Shown here one piece after another: positions 18,346 through 27,749 of a DNA stretch of 64,000 nucleotides. The notes under the pieces were generated by a model, which was given only the letters and a program-made list of their open reading frames with translations, made no database searches and was not told the origin of the DNA. How positions within the stretch are numbered: position 1 is the stretch's first letter; each line of letters begins with the position of its first letter. The translations under genes and the position numbers were made by a program. The DNA is from Gemmatimonadota bacterium (GTDB lineage Bacteria > Latescibacterota > UBA2968 > UBA8231), in NCBI GenBank assembly GCA_018673255.1, contig JABHDC010000090.1, positions 47,910-111,909 of the forward strand, read 5' to 3'.

Positions 18346-19692
18346 ATGAGCAGCAACAACCCGATCACCAGTATCGAGCACTACGCCACCCTTTTCGAGA
18401 CATTCGAATCCCGTCTCAATGGGGGTGCTCGCCATGCCATACACGCCGTACGTCAGGCTGCGCTGAAGAGTCTGCGTGACGAGGGCTTCCCCACCCATCG
18501 TGACGAGGCCTGGCGCCATACCAATCCGGCCCCCCTGTCCACACCGGCTTTCACGCCGGCCGAGACCGTCACGGCCGATCCTGAAACGATCAGCCCCTGG
18601 ACGGTCGCAGGACTGAGTGCCGGTCCGCGTCTGGTGTTCGTCAATGGCCGCTATGTCGAGGACGCATCTCGCGCCGCCCAATTGCCTGAGGGTGTCCGCG
18701 TGCGGCGCCTGGCCGAAGCGATCACCGCTGGTGACGCCGCCGTCACCGAGCACCTGGGCAGGAGTGAGAGCCACTGCGCCGGTGGATTCGCCGCCCTCAA
18801 TACAGCCTTCCTCGACGACGGTGTCCTTGTCTTCGTCGATGCGGGGGTGACACTGGAGGCGCCTGTCGAGATCCTCCACATCACGCGGCCCGACTCGACG
18901 CCGACGCTGGTGACACCACGCACACTCATCGTCGCCGCAGCGGGCAGCCGCCTGCAGGTGATGGAAACCTTTGTGAGTCTGGGCGAGGGCGACTACCTGA
19001 CCGCGCCAGTGACCGAAGTCGTGCTGGCTGCCGGCGCTCATGTCGAGCACACCCGCCTGCAGAGTGACACCGATGTGGGGCACCACGCGTCCGTGCTGCA
19101 TGTGCAGGAAGGGGAGGATGCAACCTTCATCTCCCATTCACTGGGACTGGGTGGCCGACTCGTCCGCAACGATGTGACCACCGTGCTCGCAGGTGAACGC
19201 ATCAGCTCGACGCTGAATGGCCTGTTCCTCTCTCGCGGCCAGGAGCATATCGACAACTACACCAGCATCGAACATGCGGCACCGAATTGCGAGAGCCACG
19301 AACTCTACAAGGGCGTGCTCACGGACAAAGCACAGGGCGTCTTCCGCGGCAAGATCCACGTACACCAGATTGCCCAGCAGACCGACGCCTACCAGTCGAA
19401 TCAGAATCTGTTGCTGAGCGACGATGCCGGGATCATGTCGAAACCTCAGCTCGAGATCTACGCTGACGACGTCAAGTGTTCACACGGTTCCACAACCGGT
19501 GAACTCGACGAGGATGCCATGTTCTATCTGCGGACCCGGGGCATTGGCAAAGCGACGGCGATGCAGGTGCTCACGCGAGCCTTCGCCGACGAATTGGTGG
19601 ACCGGATCAGCAACCCGGTCATCCGTCAGCATGTGGAGCTACTGGTCACACGACGCCTGAACGAGTTGCTCGACGGGGGAGCCACATCGTGA
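18346..19692 (+). CDS. sufD: Fe-S cluster assembly protein SufD
   Basis: A 448-residue SufD, partner of SufB in the SufBC2D complex. The N-terminal helical part contains FPTHRDEAWRHTNPAPL, a SufD signature. The C-terminal beta-helix ends with KPQLEIYADDVKCSHGSTTG, which contains the conserved histidine (E. coli His360) implicated in de novo cluster formation, then DAMFYLRTRGI. The ATG at 18346 follows GAGGACAAG, 7 bp after sufC. The stop overlaps the sufS GTG by 4 bp. Confidence 0.96.
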   Translation: MSSNNPITSIEHYATLFETFESRLNGGARHAIHAVRQAALKSLRDEGFPTHRDEAWRHTNPAPLSTPAFTPAETVTADPETISPWTVAGLSAGPRLVFVNGRYVEDASRAAQLPEGVRVRRLAEAITAGDAAVTEHLGRSESHCAGGFAALNTAFLDDGVLVFVDAGVTLEAPVEILHITRPDSTPTLVTPRTLIVAAAGSRLQVMETFVSLGEGDYLTAPVTEVVLAAGAHVEHTRLQSDTDVGHHASVLHVQEGEDATFISHSLGLGGRLVRNDVTTVLAGERISSTLNGLFLSRGQEHIDNYTSIEHAAPNCESHELYKGVLTDKAQGVFRGKIHVHQIAQQTDAYQSNQNLLLSDDAGIMSKPQLEIYADDVKCSHGSTTGELDEDAMFYLRTRGIGKATAMQVLTRAFADELVDRISNPVIRQHVELLVTRRLNELLDGGATS

Positions 19693-20966
19693 CGATCACG
19701 CAGGCGGCACCGTCGACCTCAGTCCCATCAACTGAGACAAAGCCCATCCTCGACGTGGAGAGCATCCGCCGTGACTTCCCTATTCTGGGGCGCGCGGTCC
19801 GCGATCGTCGACTGATCTATCTCGACAATGCGGCCACGACGCAGAAACCACGCTCCGTCATCAATGCGATCGAGCGATTCTACGAGGAAGACAACGCCAA
19901 TATTCATCGAGGCGTGCACCTGCTCAGTCAACAGGCGACCTTCGCCTACGAGCGGGCCCGTGGCCGGATCGCCACCTTCATCAATGCGCCCGAGAGCAGT
20001 GAGTGCATCTTCCTGCGCGGCACGACAGAGGCGACCAATCTTGTCGCCCACGGACTAGGCCGGCCTCGTTGCGGCGCAGGCGATGAAATCATCATCACCC
20101 ACATGGAGCACCACTCCAACATCGTTCCCTGGCAGCTTCTATGTGAAGCCACAGGCGCCAAGCTGAAGGTCGTACCCGTCGACGATGAGGGTTGCCTCGA
20201 TCTGTCTGCCTACGAACAGATGCTCAGTGAGCGGACGTTCCTGGTCGCCGTCGCTCACGCGTCCAATGTGCTGGGAACAATCAATCCGATTCGGCAGATG
20301 TCAGACCTGGCCCACGCCCATGGCGCGATGCTGCTGGTCGATGGTGCGCAGGGCGTACCTCATCTGCCTGTCGATGTGCAGGCGCTGGGATGTGACTTCT
20401 ACGCGTTCTCGGGTCACAAGATGTTCGCCCCCACAGGAATTGGCGTGCTCTGGGGCCGACGTGAATTGCTCGACAGCATGGCGCCTTACGAGGGGGGGGG
20501 CTCGATGATCCAGTCGGTGACCCTGGAGTCCTCGACCTTTGCCGATGTGCCGACGCGCTTCGAAGCGGGCACGCCTGACATTGGTGGTGCCATCGGGCTG
20601 GCCGCCGCCGTCGACTATGTGAACCAACTCGGTATGGAGACGCTGGCCGCCTACGAGGATGAGTTGCTGGTCTACGCGCAGCAGAAGCTGTCCGAAATGG
20701 AGGGCATCCGACTCGTCGGCACGGCACCGTCAAAGGTCGCCGTTGTGGCCTTCTCCATGGATGATGCGCATCCGCACGATATCGGCACGATCCTCGACAT
20801 GGAGGGAATCGCCGTGCGGACGGGTCACCATTGCGCCCAGCCGTTGATGGCGCGTTTTGGTGTACCGGCCATGGCGCGGGCGTCCTTTGCGTTCTACAAC
20901 ACCCACGCCGAGATCGACGCTCTCGTGGCGGGCCTGGGCAAGGTGAGGAAGGTACTGGGAGGATGA
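19689..20966 (+). CDS. sufS: cysteine desulfurase SufS
   Basis: A 425-residue PLP enzyme that removes sulfur from L-cysteine and hands it to the Fe-S assembly machinery. Motifs in order: YLDNAATTQKPRSVI near residue 43, MEHHSNIVPW, the PLP-binding lysine in SGHKMFAPTGIG, and the active cysteine in RTGHHCAQPLM (type II, SufS-like). The GTG overlaps the sufD stop by 4 bp, and the stop overlaps the sufU ATG. Nine consecutive G bases at 20492-20500 encode part of the EGGG loop; the frame is intact here, but the run is a possible sequencing or slippage hotspot. Confidence 0.97.
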   Translation: MTITQAAPSTSVPSTETKPILDVESIRRDFPILGRAVRDRRLIYLDNAATTQKPRSVINAIERFYEEDNANIHRGVHLLSQQATFAYERARGRIATFINAPESSECIFLRGTTEATNLVAHGLGRPRCGAGDEIIITHMEHHSNIVPWQLLCEATGAKLKVVPVDDEGCLDLSAYEQMLSERTFLVAVAHASNVLGTINPIRQMSDLAHAHGAMLLVDGAQGVPHLPVDVQALGCDFYAFSGHKMFAPTGIGVLWGRRELLDSMAPYEGGGSMIQSVTLESSTFADVPTRFEAGTPDIGGAIGLAAAVDYVNQLGMETLAAYEDELLVYAQQKLSEMEGIRLVGTAPSKVAVVAFSMDDAHPHDIGTILDMEGIAVRTGHHCAQPLMARFGVPAMARASFAFYNTHAEIDALVAGLGKVRKVLGG

Positions 20967-21421
20967 CGGAACTACGTGAGCTCTATCAGCAGGTGATTCT
21001 CGATCACAATCGCAACCCCCGGAATTTCGGCACCCTCGTTGATGCCAATCGCCACAAGGAGGGTTTCAACCCTCTGTGCGGCGATCATCTTCATGTGTAT
21101 CTGAAGGTCGACGCCGAGAATCGCATCGCCGAGATCCAGTTCGAAGGCTCGGGATGTGCCATCTCAAAAGCCTCTGCATCACTCATGACGCAGATGGTGA
21201 AGGGCAAGACCGCCGATGAGGCACGAACGGTCTTCGAGAAATTCCACGACCTGGTGACCAGTGAGCTGGACACCCCCGTGGATCTGGACTCGGCAGGAAA
21301 AATGGCCGTCTTCGCCGGCGTCCGCGAATTCCCCATGCGGGTAAAATGTGCGACGCTGGGATGGCACACGATGAAATCCGCTCTGGACGACGATCCAGCT
21401 GCGAACGTGACCACGGAATAG
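20963..21421 (+). CDS. sufU: SufU zinc-dependent sulfur-transfer protein
   Basis: A 152-residue SufU/IscU-type protein. It has the three cysteines and one aspartate that bind zinc in SufU: PLCGD near residue 37-41, SGCAIS near 64, and KCATLGWHT near 128. The spacing between the second and third cysteines includes the SufU-specific insert missing in IscU. SufU accepts persulfide sulfur from SufS and passes it to SufBCD, so sufS-sufU adjacency makes sense. The ATG overlaps the sufS stop by 4 bp; an upstream in-frame extension lies wholly inside sufS and was discarded. Confidence 0.95.
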   Translation: MTELRELYQQVILDHNRNPRNFGTLVDANRHKEGFNPLCGDHLHVYLKVDAENRIAEIQFEGSGCAISKASASLMTQMVKGKTADEARTVFEKFHDLVTSELDTPVDLDSAGKMAVFAGVREFPMRVKCATLGWHTMKSALDDDPAANVTTE

Positions 21422-21435
21422 GGAGAGCAACCCAC

Positions 21436-21780
21436 ATGGAGCTTCAAAAAGAATACCCCGAGGGCAGTGTCGAGGCCAAGATCGTCACCGTCATCAAGAC
21501 CTGCTACGATCCGGAAATTCCCGTCGATGTCTACGAACTCGGCCTGATCTACGGCATCACGGTGGAGGAGGGTGAAGATGGCGGCAAACTGGCCCGCATC
21601 GCCATGACCCTCACATCTCCAGCCTGCCCCGTGGCGGGTACACTGCCACCCGAGGTTCAGAACAAGATCGCCGACGAAGTGGATGAGGTGGACTCGGCTC
21701 AGGTGGATATCACCTGGGATCCGCCCTGGACAATCGATCTGATGTCTGAAGCGGCGAAGTTACAGTTGGGAATGATGTAG
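21436..21780 (+). CDS. sufT: SufT / MIP18-family Fe-S assembly factor (DUF59)
   Basis: A 114-residue DUF59 protein. Signatures are VIKTCYDPEIPVDVYELGLIY and the MTLTSPACPVAG loop whose cysteine is conserved in the family, ending with VDITWDPPWTIDLMSEAAK. SufT-type proteins help maturation of Fe-S proteins, and the gene commonly closes suf operons. The ATG at 21436 follows GGGAGAG, 14 bp after sufU. The Rrf2 regulator gene starts 4 bp after its stop. Confidence 0.93.
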   Translation: MELQKEYPEGSVEAKIVTVIKTCYDPEIPVDVYELGLIYGITVEEGEDGGKLARIAMTLTSPACPVAGTLPPEVQNKIADEVDEVDSAQVDITWDPPWTIDLMSEAAKLQLGMM

Positions 21781-21784
21781 TCCT

Positions 21785-22294
21785 GTGAAACTCACTGCGC
21801 AGGAGGAATACGGCCTTCGGTGCCTCGTGCGGCTGGCTCGCCGCGCGCGGGGTCAGACCCCGGGCAACCAGAGCACGACGATCCCTGAGATCGCTGAGGC
21901 AGAGGGCGTGTCACCGCACAATGTGGCCAAATATCTGTCGGTCCTGCGCAAGGCGGGATTCATCGACAGTGAACGGGGCCAGCACGGCGGCTATACACTG
22001 GCACGTCCCGCCACTGAGATCAGTGTGGCCGATGTGGTGGCCACACTTGGTGGCCCGCTGTTCGACACCTCCTTCTGCGACCACTACTCGGGCACGGACG
22101 ATGCCTGTCAGCACACCGCCATCGACTGCTCGATCCGCGGCGTGTGGATGCGCGTCCAGGGGGCGGTGGACACCGTGCTGCGACAGACCACACTGCAGGA
22201 TCTGCTGCAGACAGCAGAGCAGCACGAACGAGCCCACGGCGACTCGCCCGTCGGTCTCGTTTCTTCTGAGTTGTTACAGGTCGAGGGCAGCTGA
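21785..22294 (+). CDS. Rrf2-family transcriptional regulator, probable Fe-S-sensing suf regulator
   Basis: A 169-residue Rrf2/IscR/SufR-type protein. A winged-helix DNA-binding domain fills residues 1-90 (KLTAQEEYGLRCLVRLA, VSPHNVAKYLSVLRKAGF, RGQHGGYTLARP). Three cysteines follow, in SFCDHYSG, DACQH and DCSIRGVW, spaced C-X9-C-X6-C, consistent with ligation of an Fe-S cluster, though the spacing differs from E. coli IscR (C-X5-C-X7-C). Placement as last gene of the suf operon, 4 bp after sufT, argues that it controls the operon, plausibly through the dyads at 15880-15981. The start is GTG. The gene ends 2 bp before the convergent dehydrogenase gene. Confidence 0.92.
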   Translation: MKLTAQEEYGLRCLVRLARRARGQTPGNQSTTIPEIAEAEGVSPHNVAKYLSVLRKAGFIDSERGQHGGYTLARPATEISVADVVATLGGPLFDTSFCDHYSGTDDACQHTAIDCSIRGVWMRVQGAVDTVLRQTTLQDLLQTAEQHERAHGDSPVGLVSSELLQVEGS

Positions 22295-22296
22295 AC

Positions 22297-23259
22297 TCAG
22301 CGCGGCATGCTGGGCGCGCCATCGGATCCATCCATCGCCTTCTGCACCCGATCAACAATCTCCATGACCGGCAGACATTCCGAACAGGAGGTCAGCGCAG
22401 GGCGATTCTCCGCGATAGCGGCGAAGAACTCGGCGTCCTGCAGGTCGACTCCTGAGGGTCCCTCATCGACGGCCACGGGATTGCCCTGGTGATCGGTGAG
22501 CGAGCCCTTGTCGAAGATGTAGGTCTCTTCCTCACCGATGAAGCGGTAGTAGCCGTGGATCCCTCCGTGATTGTTGAAGGACTGCGCCGCTGTCACCAGC
22601 GTGCCATTGCTTGATGCAAGGCTGATGGTGATATCCATGGGAATCTTGAGTGTAGGGTGAATCGGCCCCATCCGGCCCCACGCTTCCATATTCGGATCTT
22701 CCAACAACCAGTAGATCATGTCGACCATGTGGCACGCCTGGTGCCAGAGCAGATCGTCGACCCAGGTGCGCGGCGTGCCGAAGCGATTCTCGTTCGTGCG
22801 CCGGAAGAAGAAGGTCTGCTGTACGATGTGATGCAGATGCAGATCTCCCGCCTCCATCATCGCCTTGATCTTCCGGAAAGGCAGATTGTATCGCTGGGTG
22901 TGGCAGACCATGGCGACTTTACCCGAGGCCTTCTCCGCCGTGATCACACGCTGGGAATCAGCCAGGTTCAACCCGATGGGCAGTTCCAGCAGCACGTGTT
23001 TTCCTGCCTCCAGGGCCATGACCGTCTGATCGGCGTGCACGTGATTGGGTGAGGTCAGCACGACAGCCTCAACACCGGGTTGTGAAATGGCCTCCTCGTA
23101 ATCCAGTGTCCAGTGCGGTATCTCCCACTGCTTGGCGAAGGCTTCCGTATCGGCCTCTAAGCCACCGGCCAGCGAGACGATGTCGATGTCGTCCATCTTG
23201 CGCAGTGCCTCAATGTGGGTCAGCCCCTGTGCCCCTTCTCCTACCAGACAGATCTTCAT
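22297..23259 (-). CDS. Gfo/Idh/MocA-family oxidoreductase
   Basis: A 320-residue NAD(P)-dependent dehydrogenase. The N-terminal Rossmann fold begins MKICLVGEGAQGLTHIEAL with a GxGxxG-like turn, then VVLTSPNHVHADQTV and LLELPIGLNLADSQRV, where LEKP-type residues are partly replaced (ELP). The C-terminal beta-sheet domain follows, with DDLLWHQACHMVDMIYWL. These enzymes oxidise or reduce sugars, inositols or related alcohols; the substrate cannot be told. The ATG follows AAGGGAAG. It is the last gene of the minus-strand operon running from about 28471, 78 bp after nadE. A second Gfo/Idh protein occurs at 38826. Confidence 0.88.
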   Translation of the reverse strand: MKICLVGEGAQGLTHIEALRKMDDIDIVSLAGGLEADTEAFAKQWEIPHWTLDYEEAISQPGVEAVVLTSPNHVHADQTVMALEAGKHVLLELPIGLNLADSQRVITAEKASGKVAMVCHTQRYNLPFRKIKAMMEAGDLHLHHIVQQTFFFRRTNENRFGTPRTWVDDLLWHQACHMVDMIYWLLEDPNMEAWGRMGPIHPTLKIPMDITISLASSNGTLVTAAQSFNNHGGIHGYYRFIGEEETYIFDKGSLTDHQGNPVAVDEGPSGVDLQDAEFFAAIAENRPALTSCSECLPVMEIVDRVQKAMDGSDGAPSMPR

Positions 23260-23337
23260 GGCGCTACTTCCCTTTCTTCTGGCCGCCTGTGATGGAACCG
23301 TCGCCCTGGTTTGTTATCCGAGTGACGGCCCTTTGAA

Positions 23338-25365
23338 TCAGGCCGCTGGTGGATCGGCCACCGATGGTGGCCACGATGTCAAATCACGTGCTCGTGTCGC
23401 CAACGTGTCATACGAACCGGGTCGTTCGCCCGGCCATTGTGTTTCGCGCAGATCGTATCCAAATGCCCGTTTCGACAACACGATCAGCGGTGGCGCCTGG
23501 ACTCGCTTGAAATAGCTGATCCGCAGTTGCCGATCCACCCACTCCAGGTCGGCGAGCCAGCTGTCCACGTCCGGGAAATAGCCGGCAAAGGCCGCCGGAT
23601 CGGACCAGCCGAGACGCTCGAACAGCTCTCCGGACAGCACCCACTGAATCAGATCCGCCGGATGCTGGCGATACTCGATCAGCTGTCGCAGTATGGCATC
23701 GTGATAGCCGTACTTGATCGGATCCCCCAGTCCCTGCGTCACATCCTGTGCCTGGGACAGCTCCGCGCTGGGAACGATCTCCTGATCCAGGAGATTCCGA
23801 GGGATCACCTCCTCGCCGTAGAGGCCGTTGAGATATTCTCCCAGCTCGAACACCTGGACCTTGTAGAGATCTGCGATCGGTGCGATGGCACCGGACAGGT
23901 CACCGTAGAGGGTCGTGTAGCCCAGGGCCAATTCGGTCTTGTTGCCATTGTTCGTAAAGAGCAGGTCATGCTTTGCTGCAATACCGGACAGAATGTCGGA
24001 GAAGCGTATCCGCGCCTGGATATTCTCGTCCACCAGGCGAGTGTAGTCCCCTTCGGATCGTGGGAACTTCAAGGGTCGGATGATATCGACGACACGCCCG
24101 TACAGATCTTCAATGGGGACACTCAGGTAGTCGATCCCCAGCTTTCGGGCCAGCTGCAGGGCATTGTCCTGGGTGATATCTGCATTGTGACGTGTCGGCA
24201 TATTCACGGCAAAGACACGCTCCGGCCCAAAGGCCCGCTCAAGCAGACATGCGACAACACTCGAATCGACACCACCACTGAGAGCGACGAGGTAACGTCC
24301 ACCGCCACCACGGAGTTCGTCCAGATGGCGCAATCCGGTGACCGTAGCACTCAGGATCTCTTCCACTTCAGTGCCACTGGCGCGAACCACCTCAGGTGGC
24401 TGCCCGCCTGGTGCCCGAGCTGGCTTGGCAGTCACCGGTGGTGACTCGAGGGCCAGGACCTCGCTGCCTCGCCCACCACCAACACACAGTAGGCCCTGCG
24501 TCCAGGCCCGGGCGCGCGCCGCACGACTGCCATCCGCCTCATAGGCCGTCGTGTCGCCGTCAAAGACGAGGATGTTCTTCCCGTTGTTCTGAGCGCCGAC
24601 CTGATTCACATAGAAGAACGGGACGGATATGCCACGCTTGGACTGCCGGGAGAGAATCTGCTGCACCGTCCGGTGGCGCTTGTCATTCTTCTGCCACGTC
24701 CAGGGCGAGGCGGACAGGTTGAAGACCGCATCGACACCACGCTCTGCGAGCAGACCATATGTGTCCAGTGGTGCTGAGTCGAGACAGTAGTCATCACACC
24801 AGAGATCCTCACACAGTTGCGTGCCGAATCGAAAGATGCCCGTCGTCGTTGGCACCTCAAATGGGAGAATCCAGTCGGCCACATCCCTGCCCTGGGCGGC
24901 GGCCAACTGACGCAGCGAGAAGAAGTGTCGATCGTCGTCGAAGAAGCGATAGTTGGGATGCAGGGTCTTCGGGTGTGCTCCGGATGGCAGCCCCGGGGGT
25001 AGCTGTTCACGATCGAGGAATCGACCATCGTGGGCCACCATGACGGCATTGTATTTCCGACAACGTCCATCCTGACCGATGGCATCCGGATCGATCGCGA
25101 CATTTCCGAAAAGAAGCGTCAGCCCCTGACTTGCCTCGCACAGGCGGTGAGAGGCAGCGGCCCAGTCTTCGACGAGCCGATCGATCTCCCACAGGTCGCC
25201 GATCAGGTAGCCGCTGACGCACATCTCTGAGAATACGACCACTTCAGCACCATCGGCCCGAGCCGTGTCGATGAGCCGCAGCATTACCTCCACATTGGCA
25301 TCAGCACAACCGGGTTGCACCCGCATCTGTGCCAACGCCAGGCGTGGCAGGTCTGCGACGGCCAC
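23338..25365 (-). CDS. nadE: glutamine-dependent NAD(+) synthetase
   Basis: A 675-residue two-domain NadE, the last step of NAD synthesis. The N-terminal nitrilase-type glutaminase domain carries the catalytic triad regions VVVFSEMCVSGYL (Glu), the lysine region around residue 120, and GTQLCEDLWCDDY (Cys). The C-terminal synthetase domain has the PP-loop LVALSGGVDSSVVACLL. The length matches the long glutaminase-fused NadE forms. The start is a GTG at 25365 behind AGGAG; in-frame codons run further upstream but overlap the aminotransferase gene and show no homology. It lies 10 bp after the aminotransferase stop. Confidence 0.95.
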   Translation of the reverse strand: MAVADLPRLALAQMRVQPGCADANVEVMLRLIDTARADGAEVVVFSEMCVSGYLIGDLWEIDRLVEDWAAASHRLCEASQGLTLLFGNVAIDPDAIGQDGRCRKYNAVMVAHDGRFLDREQLPPGLPSGAHPKTLHPNYRFFDDDRHFFSLRQLAAAQGRDVADWILPFEVPTTTGIFRFGTQLCEDLWCDDYCLDSAPLDTYGLLAERGVDAVFNLSASPWTWQKNDKRHRTVQQILSRQSKRGISVPFFYVNQVGAQNNGKNILVFDGDTTAYEADGSRAARARAWTQGLLCVGGGRGSEVLALESPPVTAKPARAPGGQPPEVVRASGTEVEEILSATVTGLRHLDELRGGGGRYLVALSGGVDSSVVACLLERAFGPERVFAVNMPTRHNADITQDNALQLARKLGIDYLSVPIEDLYGRVVDIIRPLKFPRSEGDYTRLVDENIQARIRFSDILSGIAAKHDLLFTNNGNKTELALGYTTLYGDLSGAIAPIADLYKVQVFELGEYLNGLYGEEVIPRNLLDQEIVPSAELSQAQDVTQGLGDPIKYGYHDAILRQLIEYRQHPADLIQWVLSGELFERLGWSDPAAFAGYFPDVDSWLADLEWVDRQLRISYFKRVQAPPLIVLSKRAFGYDLRETQWPGERPGSYDTLATRARDLTSWPPSVADPPAA

Positions 25366-25375
25366 AGACTCGCTC

Positions 25376-26530
25376 CTAACCGGCAGCGGCGAGGTCGGCG
25401 CTGCCGGCGCACCGTGCCTGCCGAATGCAGTCAGCCAGGATGGGGATCCCCTCGTGGATGGCTTCCAGGGGTGGGTAACCGAAGGCGAGTCGCAGATTCG
25501 GCAACTCGGCACCATCGATATGGAAGGCAGATCCGGCCGCGTATTGCACGCCGGCTGAGGCGGCCAACTCTCGCAGACGCTGGTGATCGACATCACCGGG
25601 CAGATCAACCCAGACAAAGAGTCCACCCACCGGGCGCGACCAGGTGCAGATGTCGCCAAGATGCTCCTGCAAGCCATCGAAGACCGCATCACGCTTCTGC
25701 TTCAGCGCAACATTCATTGCCGCCACGTGTTCCCACAGACCGTCGCCAAAGAAGGAGGCCAGCACCGATGCAGCCAGCAGGCTGTTTCCTCCATCGTAAC
25801 GACGGTCGAGAACTTTCTTCAGCATCGGTGGCCGCGCGTGCACATATCCCAGTCTTACACCGGGGCCGAGAATCTTCGACAACGAACACAGGTAGATATG
25901 GGGATGGTCGCTGTCGTCGAGGGCATACAGCGACGGTTCCTTCTCGCCCTCGAAGTGCACATCGGCGTAGCAGTTGTCTTCGACGATGGGAACACCAGAA
26001 CGTCGGGCCACAGCCAGTAACTCGAGGCGCCGCGCACGCGGCATGACCGATCCCGTGGGATTCTGATAGGTGGCCAGCACGTAGATGAATCTGGGCGGCG
26101 TGCCGGCATCTGCCAGGCCCTTGAGGACACGCTCGAGATCGTCGATACACATGCCGTGTTCATCGACTCGAACGCCTGCCATCTGCACCCCCAGGCGCCG
26201 GTAGGCACCGATCGTACCGGAGTACGTGAGTTCTTCAGTGACGATGATGTTCGGCTCACCGTCGACGAGGAAGGCCTCCGCCGTCAGGGTGACGCCCTGC
26301 ATGGAGCCATTCATCAGCGCAATGTGATCGGGATCGACCTGAATGCCTTCACGGTCAGACTCTCGCCGTGCGAGGATCTGACGCATGCCGAGATGACCGA
26401 GATCGCCGGGGTAACGACTGAATTCGGTACCCACCTCGAGGATACCTTTGGCGGCCGCCTTGGCCAGGGCCTCGACGGGGAAGGTCTCGGGATTGGTGCA
26501 GCCACTGCCAAAATCGTAGACCGGGCTCAT
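25376..26530 (-). CDS. PLP-dependent aminotransferase, fold type I
   Basis: A 384-residue class I/II aminotransferase of the kind related to 2-aminoadipate aminotransferase and MocR C-terminal domains. Seen: the N-terminal YDFGSGCTNPETFP, GSMQGVTLTAEAFLVDGE, YQNPTGSVMPRARRLELL with the Asn and Pro of the PLP pocket, VEDNCYADVHFEG, and SLSKILGPGVRLGY containing the Schiff-base lysine. No N-terminal GntR domain is attached. The substrate is unknown; neighbours (nadE, a Gfo/Idh dehydrogenase, a sugar-N-methyltransferase-like gene) do not fix it. The ATG follows GAGGG, 7 bp after the lipoprotein stop. Confidence 0.9.
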   Translation of the reverse strand: MSPVYDFGSGCTNPETFPVEALAKAAAKGILEVGTEFSRYPGDLGHLGMRQILARRESDREGIQVDPDHIALMNGSMQGVTLTAEAFLVDGEPNIIVTEELTYSGTIGAYRRLGVQMAGVRVDEHGMCIDDLERVLKGLADAGTPPRFIYVLATYQNPTGSVMPRARRLELLAVARRSGVPIVEDNCYADVHFEGEKEPSLYALDDSDHPHIYLCSLSKILGPGVRLGYVHARPPMLKKVLDRRYDGGNSLLAASVLASFFGDGLWEHVAAMNVALKQKRDAVFDGLQEHLGDICTWSRPVGGLFVWVDLPGDVDHQRLRELAASAGVQYAAGSAFHIDGAELPNLRLAFGYPPLEAIHEGIPILADCIRQARCAGSADLAAAG

Positions 26531-26537
26531 GGGTCCC

Positions 26538-27749
26538 TCACCTGCTCAGACGATAGATGTGGACATCGTACGGCTCGAAATGATCGACGAATACGGCTTC
26601 GGCCAGGGGGAGCGTGCGCGACTCGTCGACAACCTCAATCTTCGAGAGAGCATCCACACCCGCACCAGCGAGCGAAAACGTAGCACTTACCCCACCTTGC
26701 CGCATGCCGACGGCAAACACGTAGAGATCCCCGTCCACCTGCCGCGTCATCACATCCACCGGAATCTGTGCATCATCGGTGGTGACGGTGACCTCGACCA
26801 TTCCCGGTCCGGCATTGAGGACCGGCGCCAGAGAGTGAATCCGGGCATTGGTGGCTGCCACACCCTGCCGCATGGCCTCATCCTCCAGCAGGCGCGCTTC
26901 GCGAAAGACAGGATTCCACTCGTGGGCAAAATACACGATGCCCTGCGATCCATGGATGATGGACATCCATACTTCCGAATCGACCTGCGCAGGCGTCGGA
27001 CCCCGCTCCGAATTAATGCGGGTCGTCTCGATCACATTCCAGACGACTTTCTCATCTGAACCCCAATGGCGGAGACTATCGACACCCTTGGCAACCCACC
27101 ACAGATACTGCTCGCCATCCTGCTTGCGGATCCCTGAGATGGGGTAGACGTCGAAGGACACAATGTCCGTTCCGGCCACGTAGCCGGGATAGGTCTCACG
27201 GGGGGCAGCACGTCCGACCCACTCATCATTGGCCACGCCTTGCCCGAGATTCAGCCACACAGGACGTGTCGGATCCTGCTCGCGGATGTCAGTGTAGTCC
27301 GACTGGATCGAGGCGGTAGGCACGGCGTCTCCCCAACCGCCTTCTGGCAAGGCCTGCGCATTGTCCGGTTCGTCACCATGCATCCAGGCGACGATGGTGT
27401 GGTCGTCGAGGTGTTGACGCCCGACATCATTCAGGGGACAGATGGTCTGCATGCCGGCCGCCGCGAGATCCGACAATTGTTGTTCAGTCGGTCCCTGCCA
27501 CAGGCCGACGTAGAGATTCACACCGATGTTGCGGTAGGCCTCGGCATTGCCCGGGCTCTGCAGCCATACGCCAATCGGGAAATACGCAGGATCGGTATTG
27601 GGGCCATTCGACCAGGCTGAATATGGGCTCACGGGATATTCCGTCGCAGTTGACGATGAAGGACGGCTGGCACCACAGGCGCTCATGAGAACCAGGCCTG
27701 TCATCAGGATGACACAGATCCCGGTGGACGTCGACGACTTCCGGCTCAT
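26538..27749 (-). CDS. lipoprotein with glycoside-hydrolase-like barrel
   Basis: A 403-residue lipoprotein: ICVILMTGLVLMSACGAS gives a signal peptide and lipobox with the lipidated cysteine near residue 25. The mature part begins with PAYFPIGVWLQSPGNAEAYR and NLYVGLWQG, then HTIVAWMHGDEPDNAQ, SFDVYPISG, VVWNVIETTRIN and SIIHGSQGIVYFAHEW. This looks like a (beta/alpha)8 barrel such as found in GH42-like or related putative hydrolases. GDEP and ETTR hold candidate acidic residues, but I cannot assign a family or substrate. It starts with a 4-bp overlap to the methyltransferase gene behind AAGGAAAC. Probably anchored in the outer or inner membrane. Confidence 0.72.
   Translation of the reverse strand: MSRKSSTSTGICVILMTGLVLMSACGASRPSSSTATEYPVSPYSAWSNGPNTDPAYFPIGVWLQSPGNAEAYRNIGVNLYVGLWQGPTEQQLSDLAAAGMQTICPLNDVGRQHLDDHTIVAWMHGDEPDNAQALPEGGWGDAVPTASIQSDYTDIREQDPTRPVWLNLGQGVANDEWVGRAAPRETYPGYVAGTDIVSFDVYPISGIRKQDGEQYLWWVAKGVDSLRHWGSDEKVVWNVIETTRINSERGPTPAQVDSEVWMSIIHGSQGIVYFAHEWNPVFREARLLEDEAMRQGVAATNARIHSLAPVLNAGPGMVEVTVTTDDAQIPVDVMTRQVDGDLYVFAVGMRQGGVSATFSLAGAGVDALSKIEVVDESRTLPLAEAVFVDHFEPYDVHIYRLSR

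Noticed and set aside
25315..26046. A 243-codon plus-strand frame opposite the aminotransferase and nadE
   Set aside because: Arg/Pro-rich translation without motifs; the minus-strand genes are clear enzymes.
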